From NCBI RefSeq assembly GCF_000737695.1, contig NZ_JPRM01000051.1, positions 1-64,000 on the forward strand: DNA of 64,000 nt. The letters are read 5' to 3'. Below the pieces are notes generated by a model. It worked only from the letters and a program-made list of their open reading frames with translations, had not been told where the DNA came from and searched no databases. The stretch comes from Flavobacterium hydatis. Lineage in GTDB: Bacteria > Bacteroidota > Bacteroidia > Flavobacteriales > Flavobacteriaceae. Below, piece after piece: positions 36,360-46,059 of this stretch. Both the position numbers and the translations under genes were made by a program. The first letter of the stretch is position 1. Every line of letters starts with the position of its first letter.

Positions 36360-37878
36360 CTGGAGTTACTTCATTTATTTTATTCTGTGTATTTCTAATC
36401 CAAGCATGACCTTGGCGAGCCAATAATTCGTCGGCTTCTTCAGGTCCCCAACTTCCAGCTTTGTAATTAGGGAAATTGGTTGGTGCTATAGTTTTCCAAA
36501 CTTGTTGAATAGTATCAATAGCATCCCAAGCTTGTTCTACCTGATCCCAACGCATAAATAGGGTAGGATCTCCTGCCAACGCATCGGCAATTAGTGTTTC
36601 GTAAGCTTCTGGTGACATTGTAGAGCAAGAAAAATAATCAAAAATCATTTCTGCTGGTTCTAGAGAAAGTGACAGTCCAGGTTTTTTGGTCATAAACTGC
36701 AACTTAATATCCATAGAAGGCTGAATATTAATAATAAGTCTGTTAGGTGTCATACCTTCTTTTCCATAAGAAAATGAAGAATGCGGAACAGGCTTAAACT
36801 GTATAATGATTGAAGATTGTTTTTCTTCCATTCTTTTTCCTGTGCGCAGGTAAAACGGAATTCCTTGCCATCTCCAGTTATCCAGATAAATTTTCATTGC
36901 TACGTACGTTTCCGTATTAGAATCTGGAGCAATTCCTTTATCCTGACGATATCCCGGAACTGGATTTCCTTTTATAAAACCTGCATCGTATTGACCTCTT
37001 ACAATGTAATGATCAACTTCATCGGGTTTAATACGTCGAATAGATTTTAAAACATCAGCTTTACGGTTTCGGATATCATCAGCTTCTAATGATGCAGGAG
37101 CTTCCATAGCTGTCATACATAAAATTTGAAGCAAATGGTTCTGAATCATATCTTTTAATGCACCAACTCCTTCATAAAATCCGCCACGTTCTTCAACACC
37201 AACTTCTTCTGCTACTGTAATTTGTACAAAATCAATAAAATTACGGCTCCATAAAGGTTCAAACATCGAATTTCCGAAACGGAAAGCAAGAATGTTCTGA
37301 ACGGTTTCTTTACCTAAATAATGATCAATTCTGTAAATCTGTTCTTCCTTAAAAGTGTGCGAAAGCATTTCATTAAGTTCAATCGCAGAAGTTTTATCGT
37401 AACCAAAAGGTTTTTCAATAATAATGCGGTCTTGTTTGGCATTAGCCGCAAGGCCAATTTTCTTAATATTACTAGAAATTGTAGTTATAAAAGAGGGCGT
37501 AATAGAAAGGTAGAAAAGACGATTAGCACGTTCTTCAAAGGCTTCATCAATACTATTTATTCTTTCATTTAATCTTTGATAAGAATCTTCTTTATCAATA
37601 TCAAAGCTTTGATAACTTATGTGCGAAAGAAATTTTTGAGTTTCTGAATCTGAAAGTCCTTTTTTTCTTGAAAAGGTATTTAGATTTTCTAATACATAGC
37701 TACGAAAGTCTTCATTGCTTTTTTCTGCTCTTCCTAGTGCGATTATCTGAAATTTTTCAGACATACGACCGTCCAGATACAGATTTTGAAATGCTGGAAA
37801 GAGTTTTCTCTTTGCCAAGTCACCGGTTCCTCCAAAAATAACAATGATTGTTGGATTTATATTCTTGAACTTATTCAT
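36340..37878 (-). CDS. zwf: Glucose-6-phosphate 1-dehydrogenase
   Basis: 512 residues. The N-terminal NADP-binding loop IVIFGGTGDLAKRKLFP, the active-site signature RIDHYLGKETVQN (catalytic His in RIDHYLGK) and EKPFGYD are all present. It oxidises glucose 6-phosphate to 6-phosphogluconolactone with reduction of NADP+. Its gene lies between gnd (28 bp upstream) and pgl (20 bp overlap), so the three oxidative-branch enzymes are made together and supply NADPH and ribulose 5-phosphate. Confidence 0.97.
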   Translation of the reverse strand: MNKFKNINPTIIVIFGGTGDLAKRKLFPAFQNLYLDGRMSEKFQIIALGRAEKSNEDFRSYVLENLNTFSRKKGLSDSETQKFLSHISYQSFDIDKEDSYQRLNERINSIDEAFEERANRLFYLSITPSFITTISSNIKKIGLAANAKQDRIIIEKPFGYDKTSAIELNEMLSHTFKEEQIYRIDHYLGKETVQNILAFRFGNSMFEPLWSRNFIDFVQITVAEEVGVEERGGFYEGVGALKDMIQNHLLQILCMTAMEAPASLEADDIRNRKADVLKSIRRIKPDEVDHYIVRGQYDAGFIKGNPVPGYRQDKGIAPDSNTETYVAMKIYLDNWRWQGIPFYLRTGKRMEEKQSSIIIQFKPVPHSSFSYGKEGMTPNRLIINIQPSMDIKLQFMTKKPGLSLSLEPAEMIFDYFSCSTMSPEAYETLIADALAGDPTLFMRWDQVEQAWDAIDTIQQVWKTIAPTNFPNYKAGSWGPEEADELLARQGHAWIRNTQNKINEVTPDDTDIQ

Positions 37879-37906
37879 TTTAGTGTGTTGTGTTGCTTAA
37901 AGTTCT

Positions 37907-39316
37907 TTATTCAGACCATTGTGTATGGAAAACACCTGTCGTATCAATACGTTCGTAGGTATGTGCTCCAAAATAATCACGTTGTGCCTGAATTAAATTT
38001 GTTGGTAGATTTTCTGATCTGTATGCATCAAAATAAGCCAATGAGTTCATGAGTCCAGCTACAGGCAATCCTTTTTGTACAGCAAATTGTATAACTGCTC
38101 TCATTCCTGATTGGTTTTCTGTTAATTTTGAAGCGATTCCAGCATCTAAAAGTAAGTTAGGTAAATCTGTTTTTGTAACATACGCTTTTCTGAAATCTTC
38201 TAAAATGTTGGCACGAATAATACATCCACCGCGCCATATTTTGGCAACAGTTTCAAGATTTAATCCGTAATTATATTCTTTAGAAGCAGTATGAAGCTGA
38301 GCTAATCCTTGTGCATAAGTTACCACTATAGAAAAGTATAATGCAGATTTTAATGCAGCAATTGCTTCGGTTGTATTTACATCGGTTTCGGCAGCATTCC
38401 AAACTAATTTTTTAGCGGCTTCAATTCTTTCTGGTTTTGTTTTAGACATATCGCGCATAACTACAGCAGCATCGATAGTTGGTACAGGAACTTGTAAATC
38501 CATTGCGTTTTGCGAAGTCCATTTTCCTGTTCCTTTAGATTTTGCCCAATCTGAAATTTTATTGATTAATCGGGTTCCGTCAGTATCTTTTTCTTTCAGA
38601 ATGTTTCCCGTAATTTCGATCAAATACGATTTAAGATCATCGGTTTGGTTCCATTCTTCAAAAGTTTTCTGAATCGTATCTTCATCAAGATTATAACCAC
38701 GTTTCATTAGGTCATAAATCTCAGAGATTAACTGCATGATTCCGTATTCAATTCCGTTGTGAACCATTTTTACATAGTTTCCGGCAGAACCGTTTCCTAA
38801 ATATTCTACACAAGGTTCACCATCTACTTTTGCAGCAATAGCTTCAAAAATTGGACGAAGTCTTTCGTATGCTTTCTGATCTCCACCAGGCATCATTGCA
38901 GGACCAAATCTTGCACCTTTTTCTCCACCAGAAATTCCCATTCCAAAAAAGTGAATTCCCTTAGCAGATAATTCTAAAAACCTTCTGTCAGTATCCGTAA
39001 AATAAGTGTTACCTCCATCAATTATAATATCTCCCTGATCTAAATGAGGCAGTAAACTTGCTATTGCGCTGTCTACAGGTTTTCCTGCAGGAACAAGTAG
39101 CATAATAGCTCTTGGCTTTTGTATAAGTTCTACAAAATGTTTAACATCTGTTGTAGCTTCAATGGTGTGATCAGAATCTGCTTCTTGTTGCAGAGAATTA
39201 ACTTTTTCGGTATCTAAATCTAAACCTGCAGCCGCAAAGTTATGGCTCGCAATGTTCAAAAGTAAGTTACGTCCCATAACACCTAGTCCTACGATTCCAA
39301 AATCAAATTTATTCAT
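37907..39316 (-). CDS. gnd: 6-phosphogluconate dehydrogenase, decarboxylating
   Basis: 469 residues from the ATG at 39316; an in-frame TTG at 39325 is less likely. Motifs are the NADP-binding GIVGLGVMGRNL, IIDGGNTYFTDTDRR, FFGMGISGGEKGARFGPAMMPGG (substrate loop) and the all-helical C-terminal dimerisation domain with GGCIIRA. The length of about 470 is that of the classical dimeric NADP enzyme. It converts 6-phosphogluconate to ribulose 5-phosphate, CO2 and NADPH. It is the first gene of the operon, although it acts last of the three. Confidence 0.96.
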   Translation of the reverse strand: MNKFDFGIVGLGVMGRNLLLNIASHNFAAAGLDLDTEKVNSLQQEADSDHTIEATTDVKHFVELIQKPRAIMLLVPAGKPVDSAIASLLPHLDQGDIIIDGGNTYFTDTDRRFLELSAKGIHFFGMGISGGEKGARFGPAMMPGGDQKAYERLRPIFEAIAAKVDGEPCVEYLGNGSAGNYVKMVHNGIEYGIMQLISEIYDLMKRGYNLDEDTIQKTFEEWNQTDDLKSYLIEITGNILKEKDTDGTRLINKISDWAKSKGTGKWTSQNAMDLQVPVPTIDAAVVMRDMSKTKPERIEAAKKLVWNAAETDVNTTEAIAALKSALYFSIVVTYAQGLAQLHTASKEYNYGLNLETVAKIWRGGCIIRANILEDFRKAYVTKTDLPNLLLDAGIASKLTENQSGMRAVIQFAVQKGLPVAGLMNSLAYFDAYRSENLPTNLIQAQRDYFGAHTYERIDTTGVFHTQWSE

Positions 39317-39325
39317 AGTTTTCAA

Positions 39326-39775
39326 TTAACTAAAATTATTATAAAAATGCTTTTCCAAAAAAATGTAAGAAAAAAATAAGTAACGTTTTTTCATTCAGTC
39401 GTTTGCAAAAAACAAAGTTTGTTTTAATCTTATAATTTAAGATTTACTGTGCTAAGTTAAAGAAAAATGATGAAACACTATATTATTTGCTACCCTCTTT
39501 AAGCCTTTATTGTGATAGTTTTTATCTGTTAAAAAAAATATTCTGAGGTTCTCTTAAAAAGATATTTAGATTGACGTGTTTCAGTTTCTTGTTTCATTTT
39601 ATAAGATGCAACAAAATACCTCTAGTAGCACTTTATACAATATGTAACTTTGATTTATACAGAATAAAAAATGGAAAGCAAAACAACTTAAGCAGCTCAA
39701 TCTTAATATGTTTTCTATGAGGCTGAAGCCAAGAATTTAGTTGATTTTAAAGACATGAATTAACAATAAACCTTT
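39326..39775. other. 450-bp divergent intergenic region
   Basis: Between gnd (minus) and the second sulfatase (plus). It contains a TAACTTTG element for the plus strand. No coding frame, RNA or strong hairpin was recognised. Confidence 0.45.
39645..39652 (+). promoter_or_regulatory. Candidate -7 element of the large sulfatase gene
   Basis: TAACTTTG matches TAnnTTTG; the implied leader is about 115-120 nt. No TTG is found 17-23 bp upstream, so the call is weak. Confidence 0.35.
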
Positions 39776-42178
39776 ATGATTATGAAACAAATCTTTAAAA
39801 ATTTAATTTTATTATGTTGCGTAACAGCAATGGCACAAAATCCTCCTAGCCAAGGAGATAAAACTTTTAAAGGGGATATCAAATTAGATATTCGTGATTC
39901 AAAAGGGGATTGGCCAGCATTTCTGGAAACTAAAGCACCAAAAGACGCTCCTAATGTATTAATTATATTGTATGATGATACTGGTTTTGCAGCTTGGTCT
40001 CCTTATGGCGGTCGTATTAATATGCCAACTATGGATGCTCTTGCAAAAGATGGTATAACCTATACCCAATGGCATACTACATCTGTATGTTCGCCTACAC
40101 GTTCTACACTATTAACAGGACGAAATCACCACCAAAACGGATTCGGTTCTATATCTGAGTCTGCTGTAGGATTCCCTGGTTATAGCGGACATATTCCTAA
40201 AGAAAATGCTACTCTTGCTACCGTTCTTCGTCAGGCAGGATGGTCTACCTTCTGGATTGGAAAAAACCACAATGTTCCTGTTGATGCGCTCGATATGGCT
40301 TCCTCCAAAGATCGTTGGCCTTTGGGACTAGGTTTTGATCGTTTTTACGGTTTTATAGGTGGCGAAACAAATCAATGGTATCCAGGTTTAATAGAAGATA
40401 ATCATTTTATAGAACAGCCTTATCAGCCTGAAGATGGTTATCATTTAAGTAAAGATCTTGCAGATAAAGCAATTGCATATATTCAGGACACAAAACAGTC
40501 TAAACCCGATAAACCTTGGTTTATGTGGTATAATCCGGGAGCAAATCATGCGCCGCATCACGCACCGGCTGATTATATTGCTAAATATAAAGGCAAATTT
40601 GATGATGGATATGAGGCATATAGAGATTGGGTATTAAAGCGAATGATTGATAAAGGAATTTTACCTAAAGACACTAAACTAACTCCTATAAACCCAATGC
40701 CAAAAGGAAAATTTTCTGAAGGGGATACGGTAAGACCATGGAATACGCTCACGGCAGATGAAAAAAAATTATTCAGCCGTATGGCCGAGGTTTACGCTGC
40801 TTACTCTGAATACACCGATTTTGAGGTGGGGCGTGTAATTAAATACCTAAAAGATTCAGGACAATTTGATAATACTTTAATCATGTATTGTGCAGATAAT
40901 GGTGCATCTGGAGAGGGTTCGCCAAATGGTTCTGTAAACGAAAACAATTTCTTTAATGCTTATCCAGACGATATGAAAGTTAATTTAAGCATGATTGATA
41001 AATTAGGTTCACAAGATACCTATAATCATTATCCTACGGGTTGGGCAGTTGCTTTTTCGACTCCGTTTAAAATGTTTAAGAGATATTCTGGATATAGTGG
41101 TGGTACTGCAGATCCGCTTGTTATTTGCTGGCCAAAAGGTATTAAAGCCAAAGGAGAAATTAGAAGTCAATACCACCATTGTACTGATATTGTACCAACT
41201 ATATTAGACGTTTGTGGGGTAAAAATGCCTGATGTTGTAGATGGTGTAAAACAAACTCCGCTAGTAGGTGTTTCTATGAAATATAGCTTTGATAATGGCA
41301 AAGCTGCAACAACCAAAAAAGTGCAATATTATGAAATGGTTGGAACCAGAGGAATCTGGAAAGATGGCTGGAAAGCCACAGCAATTCACGGTGCGCTTCC
41401 GGTAAATATAGGAAACTTTGATAAAGATCAATGGGAATTATATCATGTAGATGCAGATCGATCAGAATCTACAGATCTTGCAGCAAAATACCCAGATAAG
41501 GTTAAAGAACTAGAGCAAGTATGGATGGATGAAGCTAAAAAATATAATGTTTTACCATTAAATGACGTTTCGGTAAACGAATTTCATGCAATGGAATATC
41601 ATAAAGAAATTCCTGCTGACGGTAAATTTATTTATTATCCCGGAACAACTGAAATTCCAGAAGCTTCTGCAGCACCAACGCTTGGGCGTTCTTTTAAAAT
41701 TTTGGCCGAAGTAGATTTTACAAAAAACACAAAAGGTGTTATTGTTTCACAAGGTTCCCGTTTTGGTGGTTACAGTTTATTTGTTAGCGGAGGCAAACTA
41801 AATTATGTATACAACTTTTTGGGACTGGCTCCTGAGCAAGTTTTAAGTACATCATTGCCTGCAAGCGGACAACATATTGTTGGGGTTGAATTTATAAAAG
41901 AAAAAATGACCGATAAAAATGAAACTTTAGGAACAATGAAACTTTATGTAGATGGAAAAGTGGTAGAAGAAAAACCTTTCCGTACTCAGGCAGGTCATTA
42001 TGCGCTTTCAGGCGAAGGTTTGTGTATTGGTCGCGATTCTGGTGATCCAGTGAGCAAACAATACAAAGCCAAATATGATTTTGCAGGAGGAACTATTGCC
42101 AAAGTGGTCTATGATGTAAGTAATGATGCTTATCAAAATGTAGAGCATGAGTTTAAAGTAAAAATGGCAAGAGAGTAA
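39776..42178 (+). CDS. Large secreted arylsulfatase
   Basis: 800 residues with a short signal peptide (FKNLILLCCVTAMAQ); the ATG two codons later at 39782 is equally good. The sulfatase core has D67-D68 in IILYDDTGFAAW and the formylglycine signature C105-S-P-T-R109 in SVCSPTRSTLLTGRNHHQNG, matching the long PAS-type arylsulfatase subgroup. The last ~170 residues (VSQGSRFGGYSLFVSGGKLNYVY onward) look like a concanavalin/laminin-G-type beta-sandwich accessory domain. It hydrolyses an unknown sulfate ester in the periplasm or outside. It is monocistronic with no polysaccharide locus beside it. Confidence 0.9.
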   Translation: MIMKQIFKNLILLCCVTAMAQNPPSQGDKTFKGDIKLDIRDSKGDWPAFLETKAPKDAPNVLIILYDDTGFAAWSPYGGRINMPTMDALAKDGITYTQWHTTSVCSPTRSTLLTGRNHHQNGFGSISESAVGFPGYSGHIPKENATLATVLRQAGWSTFWIGKNHNVPVDALDMASSKDRWPLGLGFDRFYGFIGGETNQWYPGLIEDNHFIEQPYQPEDGYHLSKDLADKAIAYIQDTKQSKPDKPWFMWYNPGANHAPHHAPADYIAKYKGKFDDGYEAYRDWVLKRMIDKGILPKDTKLTPINPMPKGKFSEGDTVRPWNTLTADEKKLFSRMAEVYAAYSEYTDFEVGRVIKYLKDSGQFDNTLIMYCADNGASGEGSPNGSVNENNFFNAYPDDMKVNLSMIDKLGSQDTYNHYPTGWAVAFSTPFKMFKRYSGYSGGTADPLVICWPKGIKAKGEIRSQYHHCTDIVPTILDVCGVKMPDVVDGVKQTPLVGVSMKYSFDNGKAATTKKVQYYEMVGTRGIWKDGWKATAIHGALPVNIGNFDKDQWELYHVDADRSESTDLAAKYPDKVKELEQVWMDEAKKYNVLPLNDVSVNEFHAMEYHKEIPADGKFIYYPGTTEIPEASAAPTLGRSFKILAEVDFTKNTKGVIVSQGSRFGGYSLFVSGGKLNYVYNFLGLAPEQVLSTSLPASGQHIVGVEFIKEKMTDKNETLGTMKLYVDGKVVEEKPFRTQAGHYALSGEGLCIGRDSGDPVSKQYKAKYDFAGGTIAKVVYDVSNDAYQNVEHEFKVKMARE

Positions 42179-42206
42179 AACGAAGTTCAAAAACTATTTA
42201 GCTATA

Positions 42207-42243
42207 TAAAAAGCGATAAATCTCAGGGTTTATCGCTTTTTTA
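42207..42243. terminator. Bidirectional terminator
   Basis: AAAAAGCGATAAA pairs with TTTATCGCTTTTT around a CTCAGGG-type loop, with a T run on the plus side and an A run on the other. It lies between the convergent sulfatase and DUF1203 genes. Confidence 0.9.
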
Positions 42244-42289
42244 GGTATAATTAAAACGTTAATTTGAAATATTTACGGAATGTGTGTAA

Positions 42290-42769
42290 TTACACTCTTT
42301 CTATTTTACAGATAAAACATCCAGCTTCGGCGTTTCTTGCGTGCAGATACTCAATATTCTTTTCTTCTTTAAAAATTTCAGAAATCAATAAATCGACATC
42401 GTTATCACCAACCAATTTTGTGAAAATCATTTTTTGCTCCGAGTTATAACCAATTAATGTTAAAGGGAAACTTACTTTATCGGCTTTTATTTCTACAGGG
42501 AAATTGTAAATATCAGTATATTGTTCAACTTCATTTTTATGAATAAATATCGGCCCCGATTGATTAAAGGCATTCTGTATAGAAAATGGACTATGAGCAA
42601 AAACCAACCGCATATCTTCACCAACTTTAAATGGCTTTAAAGAAACCCTACACGGTCCTTTGCCTGATGCGAGTTGTTCGTACACTTGGTTTCCGAAATT
42701 ATCTGTATTCGATTTGCGAATCTTATCTGCAAATTCTTTTGTTAAAGGAACAATTTTAAAATTTTTCAT
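42290..42769 (-). CDS. DUF1203 family protein
   Basis: 159 residues, no signal peptide. The DUF1203 pattern is visible: GKGPCRVSLKPFKVGEDMRLV near the middle, then AFNQSGPIFIHKN, and the C-terminal YLHARNAEAGCFICKIERV with its conserved HARN-AxxGCF block. The family has no established function. The conserved cysteines and histidine suggest a small-molecule or redox role, but this is a guess. It stands alone, convergent with the sulfatase. Confidence 0.8.
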   Translation of the reverse strand: MKNFKIVPLTKEFADKIRKSNTDNFGNQVYEQLASGKGPCRVSLKPFKVGEDMRLVFAHSPFSIQNAFNQSGPIFIHKNEVEQYTDIYNFPVEIKADKVSFPLTLIGYNSEQKMIFTKLVGDNDVDLLISEIFKEEKNIEYLHARNAEAGCFICKIERV

Positions 42770-43050
42770 GACTTTTTATATTTACACAAATATAATTTCC
42801 GGCTGTCTTCTTAAAAATCCATTTCTTGCTAAATTAAGTTGCAAAAACTATGAGTGAGATTAGGCTTTTCAGTTTATTTCTTCTCAAAAAAACTCATACC
42901 CATTTTTTTCCTGTTTATACCTAAAAACACGGACTACATAACATTTTATCATGCCTGACTATTATGATAAATTAAATTTACTAGAGAAACCTACTTTCAA
43001 TCCGATTTATTTCAATAGTAATTTTTAATAATAGCTAAAACATTAAATTC

Positions 43051-44955
43051 ATGTCATACCTAAACGTCCCTCGTCTTACATTTTCTGGGCAATTTCAGGC
43101 CGATCCTTCGACTGTAAATAATGATCCCTCACATTTTAATAATGAAACATTCGAACCTGATTTTCAGGATTACAGTACGGCTGATACTCCAAACGGTTGG
43201 TGGAATCCAGATGGTACGGGCAATTGGAGATTTTTAGGTTGTAAAATTACAAGCGTTACCTATCAGGACGGAACAAGTACTGATGATTCATTATTAGATC
43301 CTGTTATTGGTATGACTATCATAGATACTAATGCACGTACAGCAGGTAAAATTGTAGATTTAGATAGTCAGCAACAAATGGTTTCTCAACTTTGGGGATT
43401 TATTGTACGAATTGTAAATAATGAGGGCGATACCCTTGTAAAAGGAGATTATGATGTAGCTGCCTTTAGCAATATTTGGTTTAACAGATCAGTTGATCAA
43501 TCAGCAGATTCAGCGGCAGGAGCAACTTATCAGTCCATTCTAAAAAATATCGAATGGAATTTTGAAATATCTAACTCAAGATATCTTAATGAGTTAAAAT
43601 CTGCCAGTGCAGATCAATTATCGATACAGTTTAATGTAGACAGATATAATGGAGATTACACCTCTCCACAATTTACCTTAGGAAGAATCACGGGTTCGAT
43701 AGGGCCTTCAAGTAACAGCGAGCCTAAGCATTTTGTGTTAGGGAGACAATTATTTCCTGCAGTACCAGGTTACAATTATGCTACTGCATTAGTAGATGAA
43801 AAATTGAATCAAGTTGTTCTTGATTTTGGTAATGCACTACAATTTTCTACAGGAGGAGTAGTAAACTCATTTGTAGATTTGCATCTAGTTATTGATACAA
43901 GTACTGCGGAAACAGTAAGTTATGTAGATATTGGGAAAATTGATTATTCAAATCCTGATTGGTATATGGGAACATCAGGAATCTTAACTTTTCCGTTGTC
44001 TGATGAGCAATTGAATCTCATTAACCAATACCCATTAGCTATTACGCAAATCCTTATTAGTCCAGACAATGTTTTTACTGTGACAAAAAATCAAACTTCA
44101 AGCGTAATTTATACAGAGTCTGTAGACTATGTGTGTGCAGATAAATTTGTATTCAGACTAGATCCTGATCAAGAGATTGACGACCCATTTGTTGTTAATT
44201 TTTACGCAACATCATTTGGGAAACCTTTGGCAAATACAGTAATTTCTATATTCCAGTCAGGTGTTAATGACAACGGCTATAAATCACATTTTAAAAATCC
44301 GCCTAGCGCCAATAACGCTCCGTTATTACCCCCATATTCATTTCAGAATTTAGCTCCAAGTCCAATAAATGGCACTCCGATAACAGCATTGGGTATTTCA
44401 GCAGACCAAAAAAATCCTTCTGCTACCCTGGCAACAGATAATAATGGATTTGTTTCCATTACTATTCCATATAGTGATCCAGGACTTGTGCGTGAATTTA
44501 AATATTATCAGTTAAATAGCGATAAAACAGAATATAACTTAATTGGTTATGACCCGCCACAGTTTATGGATGGACAATATTATAGTATTAATTATTGCTT
44601 ACAGAGTCAACTAGCAACTTTTCCAAATAACATAAATCCTTCTAATACTTTAAGTGTTCTAATTTTTAATGGACCTAAAACGCTTTCGGGAATTCAACCA
44701 GATTGGGAAAGCTTTATACAGCCTATCATGCAGCAATACGCCAATTTGTATCCGTTGATGTCCAAAGGAATTTTTAATCTGGCTGATAAAGCGGTGTTTG
44801 AAAATAACGCACAAATATTGCATTTAGTTTTTAGCAAAGATCCCGAAGATCCAAATTATATGCCTGCTACAAGAGATCTTTCTAAATATAAAAAGACGGT
44901 TATCTTAAACTACTTACAAGGTATTATTGATAATGGAACTGGAACTAAAGCATAG
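43051..44955 (+). CDS. VioB/RebD N-terminal-like protein (split chromopyrrolate-type synthase half)
   Basis: 634 residues, no signal peptide. The start MSYLNVPRLTFSGQFQADPS has the form of the VioB start (short motif with a proline-arginine pair, then F-G and a T-NxDP region). Near the C terminus LYPLMSKGIFNLADKA (about 563-580) and YMPATRDLS (about 603-611) resemble, in kind and spacing, the VioB stretch just before its ferritin-like domain, as I remember that sequence. VioB and RebD are about 1000-residue heme enzymes that couple two indole-3-pyruvate imines. This gene and the next sum to 983 residues, as if that enzyme were split in two. It is the first gene of the cluster. The homology is well supported by eye; the substrate is not. 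Confidence 0.8.
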   Translation: MSYLNVPRLTFSGQFQADPSTVNNDPSHFNNETFEPDFQDYSTADTPNGWWNPDGTGNWRFLGCKITSVTYQDGTSTDDSLLDPVIGMTIIDTNARTAGKIVDLDSQQQMVSQLWGFIVRIVNNEGDTLVKGDYDVAAFSNIWFNRSVDQSADSAAGATYQSILKNIEWNFEISNSRYLNELKSASADQLSIQFNVDRYNGDYTSPQFTLGRITGSIGPSSNSEPKHFVLGRQLFPAVPGYNYATALVDEKLNQVVLDFGNALQFSTGGVVNSFVDLHLVIDTSTAETVSYVDIGKIDYSNPDWYMGTSGILTFPLSDEQLNLINQYPLAITQILISPDNVFTVTKNQTSSVIYTESVDYVCADKFVFRLDPDQEIDDPFVVNFYATSFGKPLANTVISIFQSGVNDNGYKSHFKNPPSANNAPLLPPYSFQNLAPSPINGTPITALGISADQKNPSATLATDNNGFVSITIPYSDPGLVREFKYYQLNSDKTEYNLIGYDPPQFMDGQYYSINYCLQSQLATFPNNINPSNTLSVLIFNGPKTLSGIQPDWESFIQPIMQQYANLYPLMSKGIFNLADKAVFENNAQILHLVFSKDPEDPNYMPATRDLSKYKKTVILNYLQGIIDNGTGTKA

Positions 44956-44979
44956 TACTCATAAAATAAAAATCTAATT

Positions 44980-46029
44980 ATGATATTCTTAAAAACAATA
45001 AAAATAGAAACTCTTGCGGATCTTAAAGTGGCACTGCAAAATGCCATTGAATTAGAACATGCAACAATCCCTCCTTATCTAACGGCAAAATTTACACTTT
45101 TTGAAACGGGTAACGACCAGATAGCAAATTTAATAAGTTCTGTAGTTGGCGAAGAAATGTTACACATGTCAATAGCCTGTAATATATTAAATGCAATAGG
45201 AGGTAGTCCAGTTATTAATAAACCTGGTTTTATACCAACATATCCCGGACCATTACCAGGTTCTGTGGTAGATGGGCTACAGGTGCCAATTAAAAAATTC
45301 ACATTAGAACTTGTTAATGAGGTTTTTATGGCAATTGAAGAGCCTGAGAAACCAATTGATATTCATAATCGTATGGCAGTTTCTGATGTAATTACTATTG
45401 GAGTGTTTTATACTAGAATAAAGGAAATAATAAGTGAACTTGAAGCTGCTGCAAAAGCAGAAGGAAAGACAATATTTGTTGGAAATCCGAATTATCAAAT
45501 GACTTTTGAAAATTTTTATGATGCTTCTTTATTATTTCCAATTGTCGATGAAGAAACAGCTATACGAGGTATAGACATCATTATTGATCAGGGAGAAGGA
45601 ACAACAACAAATCCATTTGTAACTTCTGCAGATGATGGGAATGTTACTGAACTAGCACACTATTATCGTTTTGAAGAAATTTATAAAGGTAAAACAATAC
45701 AGCAAGATCCTACAGGAGGGTATATGTTTGGTGAACCTCTAATTCCTTTTAATCCGAAATTAGTACCTAATATGTGGCCAAATCCTAAAATGGACGATTA
45801 TCCAAAGGATTCTCAAGCATACATTAATAGCAAGTTTTTTAATTACAACTATACTTCATTACTTAATAGTTTACACGAAACATTTAATGGCGAACCAGAG
45901 AAAATTAATACTGCAATGGGGCTAATGTTCTCTTTGCGATTATATGCTATTAAGTTGTTGGCGATTCCAGATCCTAATCATCCGGGTTTTGTAGCTGGTC
46001 CTAGTTATGAATATGTTGTTGGAGAGTAA
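44980..46029 (+). CDS. Ferritin-like iminophenylpyruvate-dimer-synthase-type protein
   Basis: 349 residues. Carboxylate-bridge motifs are visible: E26-H27 in NAIELEHATIPPYL and E59-x-x-H62 in GEEMLHMSI, with a second EE pair in YYRFEEIYKGK. This is the domain found as the C-terminal part of VioB/RebD and as a stand-alone ferritin-like family named after iminophenylpyruvate dimer synthase. Directly after the VioB-N-like gene (24 bp) it probably forms a two-subunit counterpart of VioB. No amino-acid oxidase (VioA/RebO type) is in the window, so the source of the imine is unknown. Confidence 0.82.
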   Translation: MIFLKTIKIETLADLKVALQNAIELEHATIPPYLTAKFTLFETGNDQIANLISSVVGEEMLHMSIACNILNAIGGSPVINKPGFIPTYPGPLPGSVVDGLQVPIKKFTLELVNEVFMAIEEPEKPIDIHNRMAVSDVITIGVFYTRIKEIISELEAAAKAEGKTIFVGNPNYQMTFENFYDASLLFPIVDEETAIRGIDIIIDQGEGTTTNPFVTSADDGNVTELAHYYRFEEIYKGKTIQQDPTGGYMFGEPLIPFNPKLVPNMWPNPKMDDYPKDSQAYINSKFFNYNYTSLLNSLHETFNGEPEKINTAMGLMFSLRLYAIKLLAIPDPNHPGFVAGPSYEYVVGE

Positions 46030-46059
46030 TTTATTGGAATAAAAACAGAAAATTCTAAA

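Noticed and set aside
9359-42178. A polysaccharide-utilisation locus spanning the two sulfatases
   Set aside because: The sulfatases are about 29 kb apart, each stands alone, and there is no SusD, glycoside hydrolase or shared regulator with them.
43051-46029. Frameshifted single vioB-like pseudogene
   Set aside because: The first gene ends cleanly, the second has its own ATG after a 24-bp noncoding gap, and both keep intact motifs, so two functional genes are more likely.
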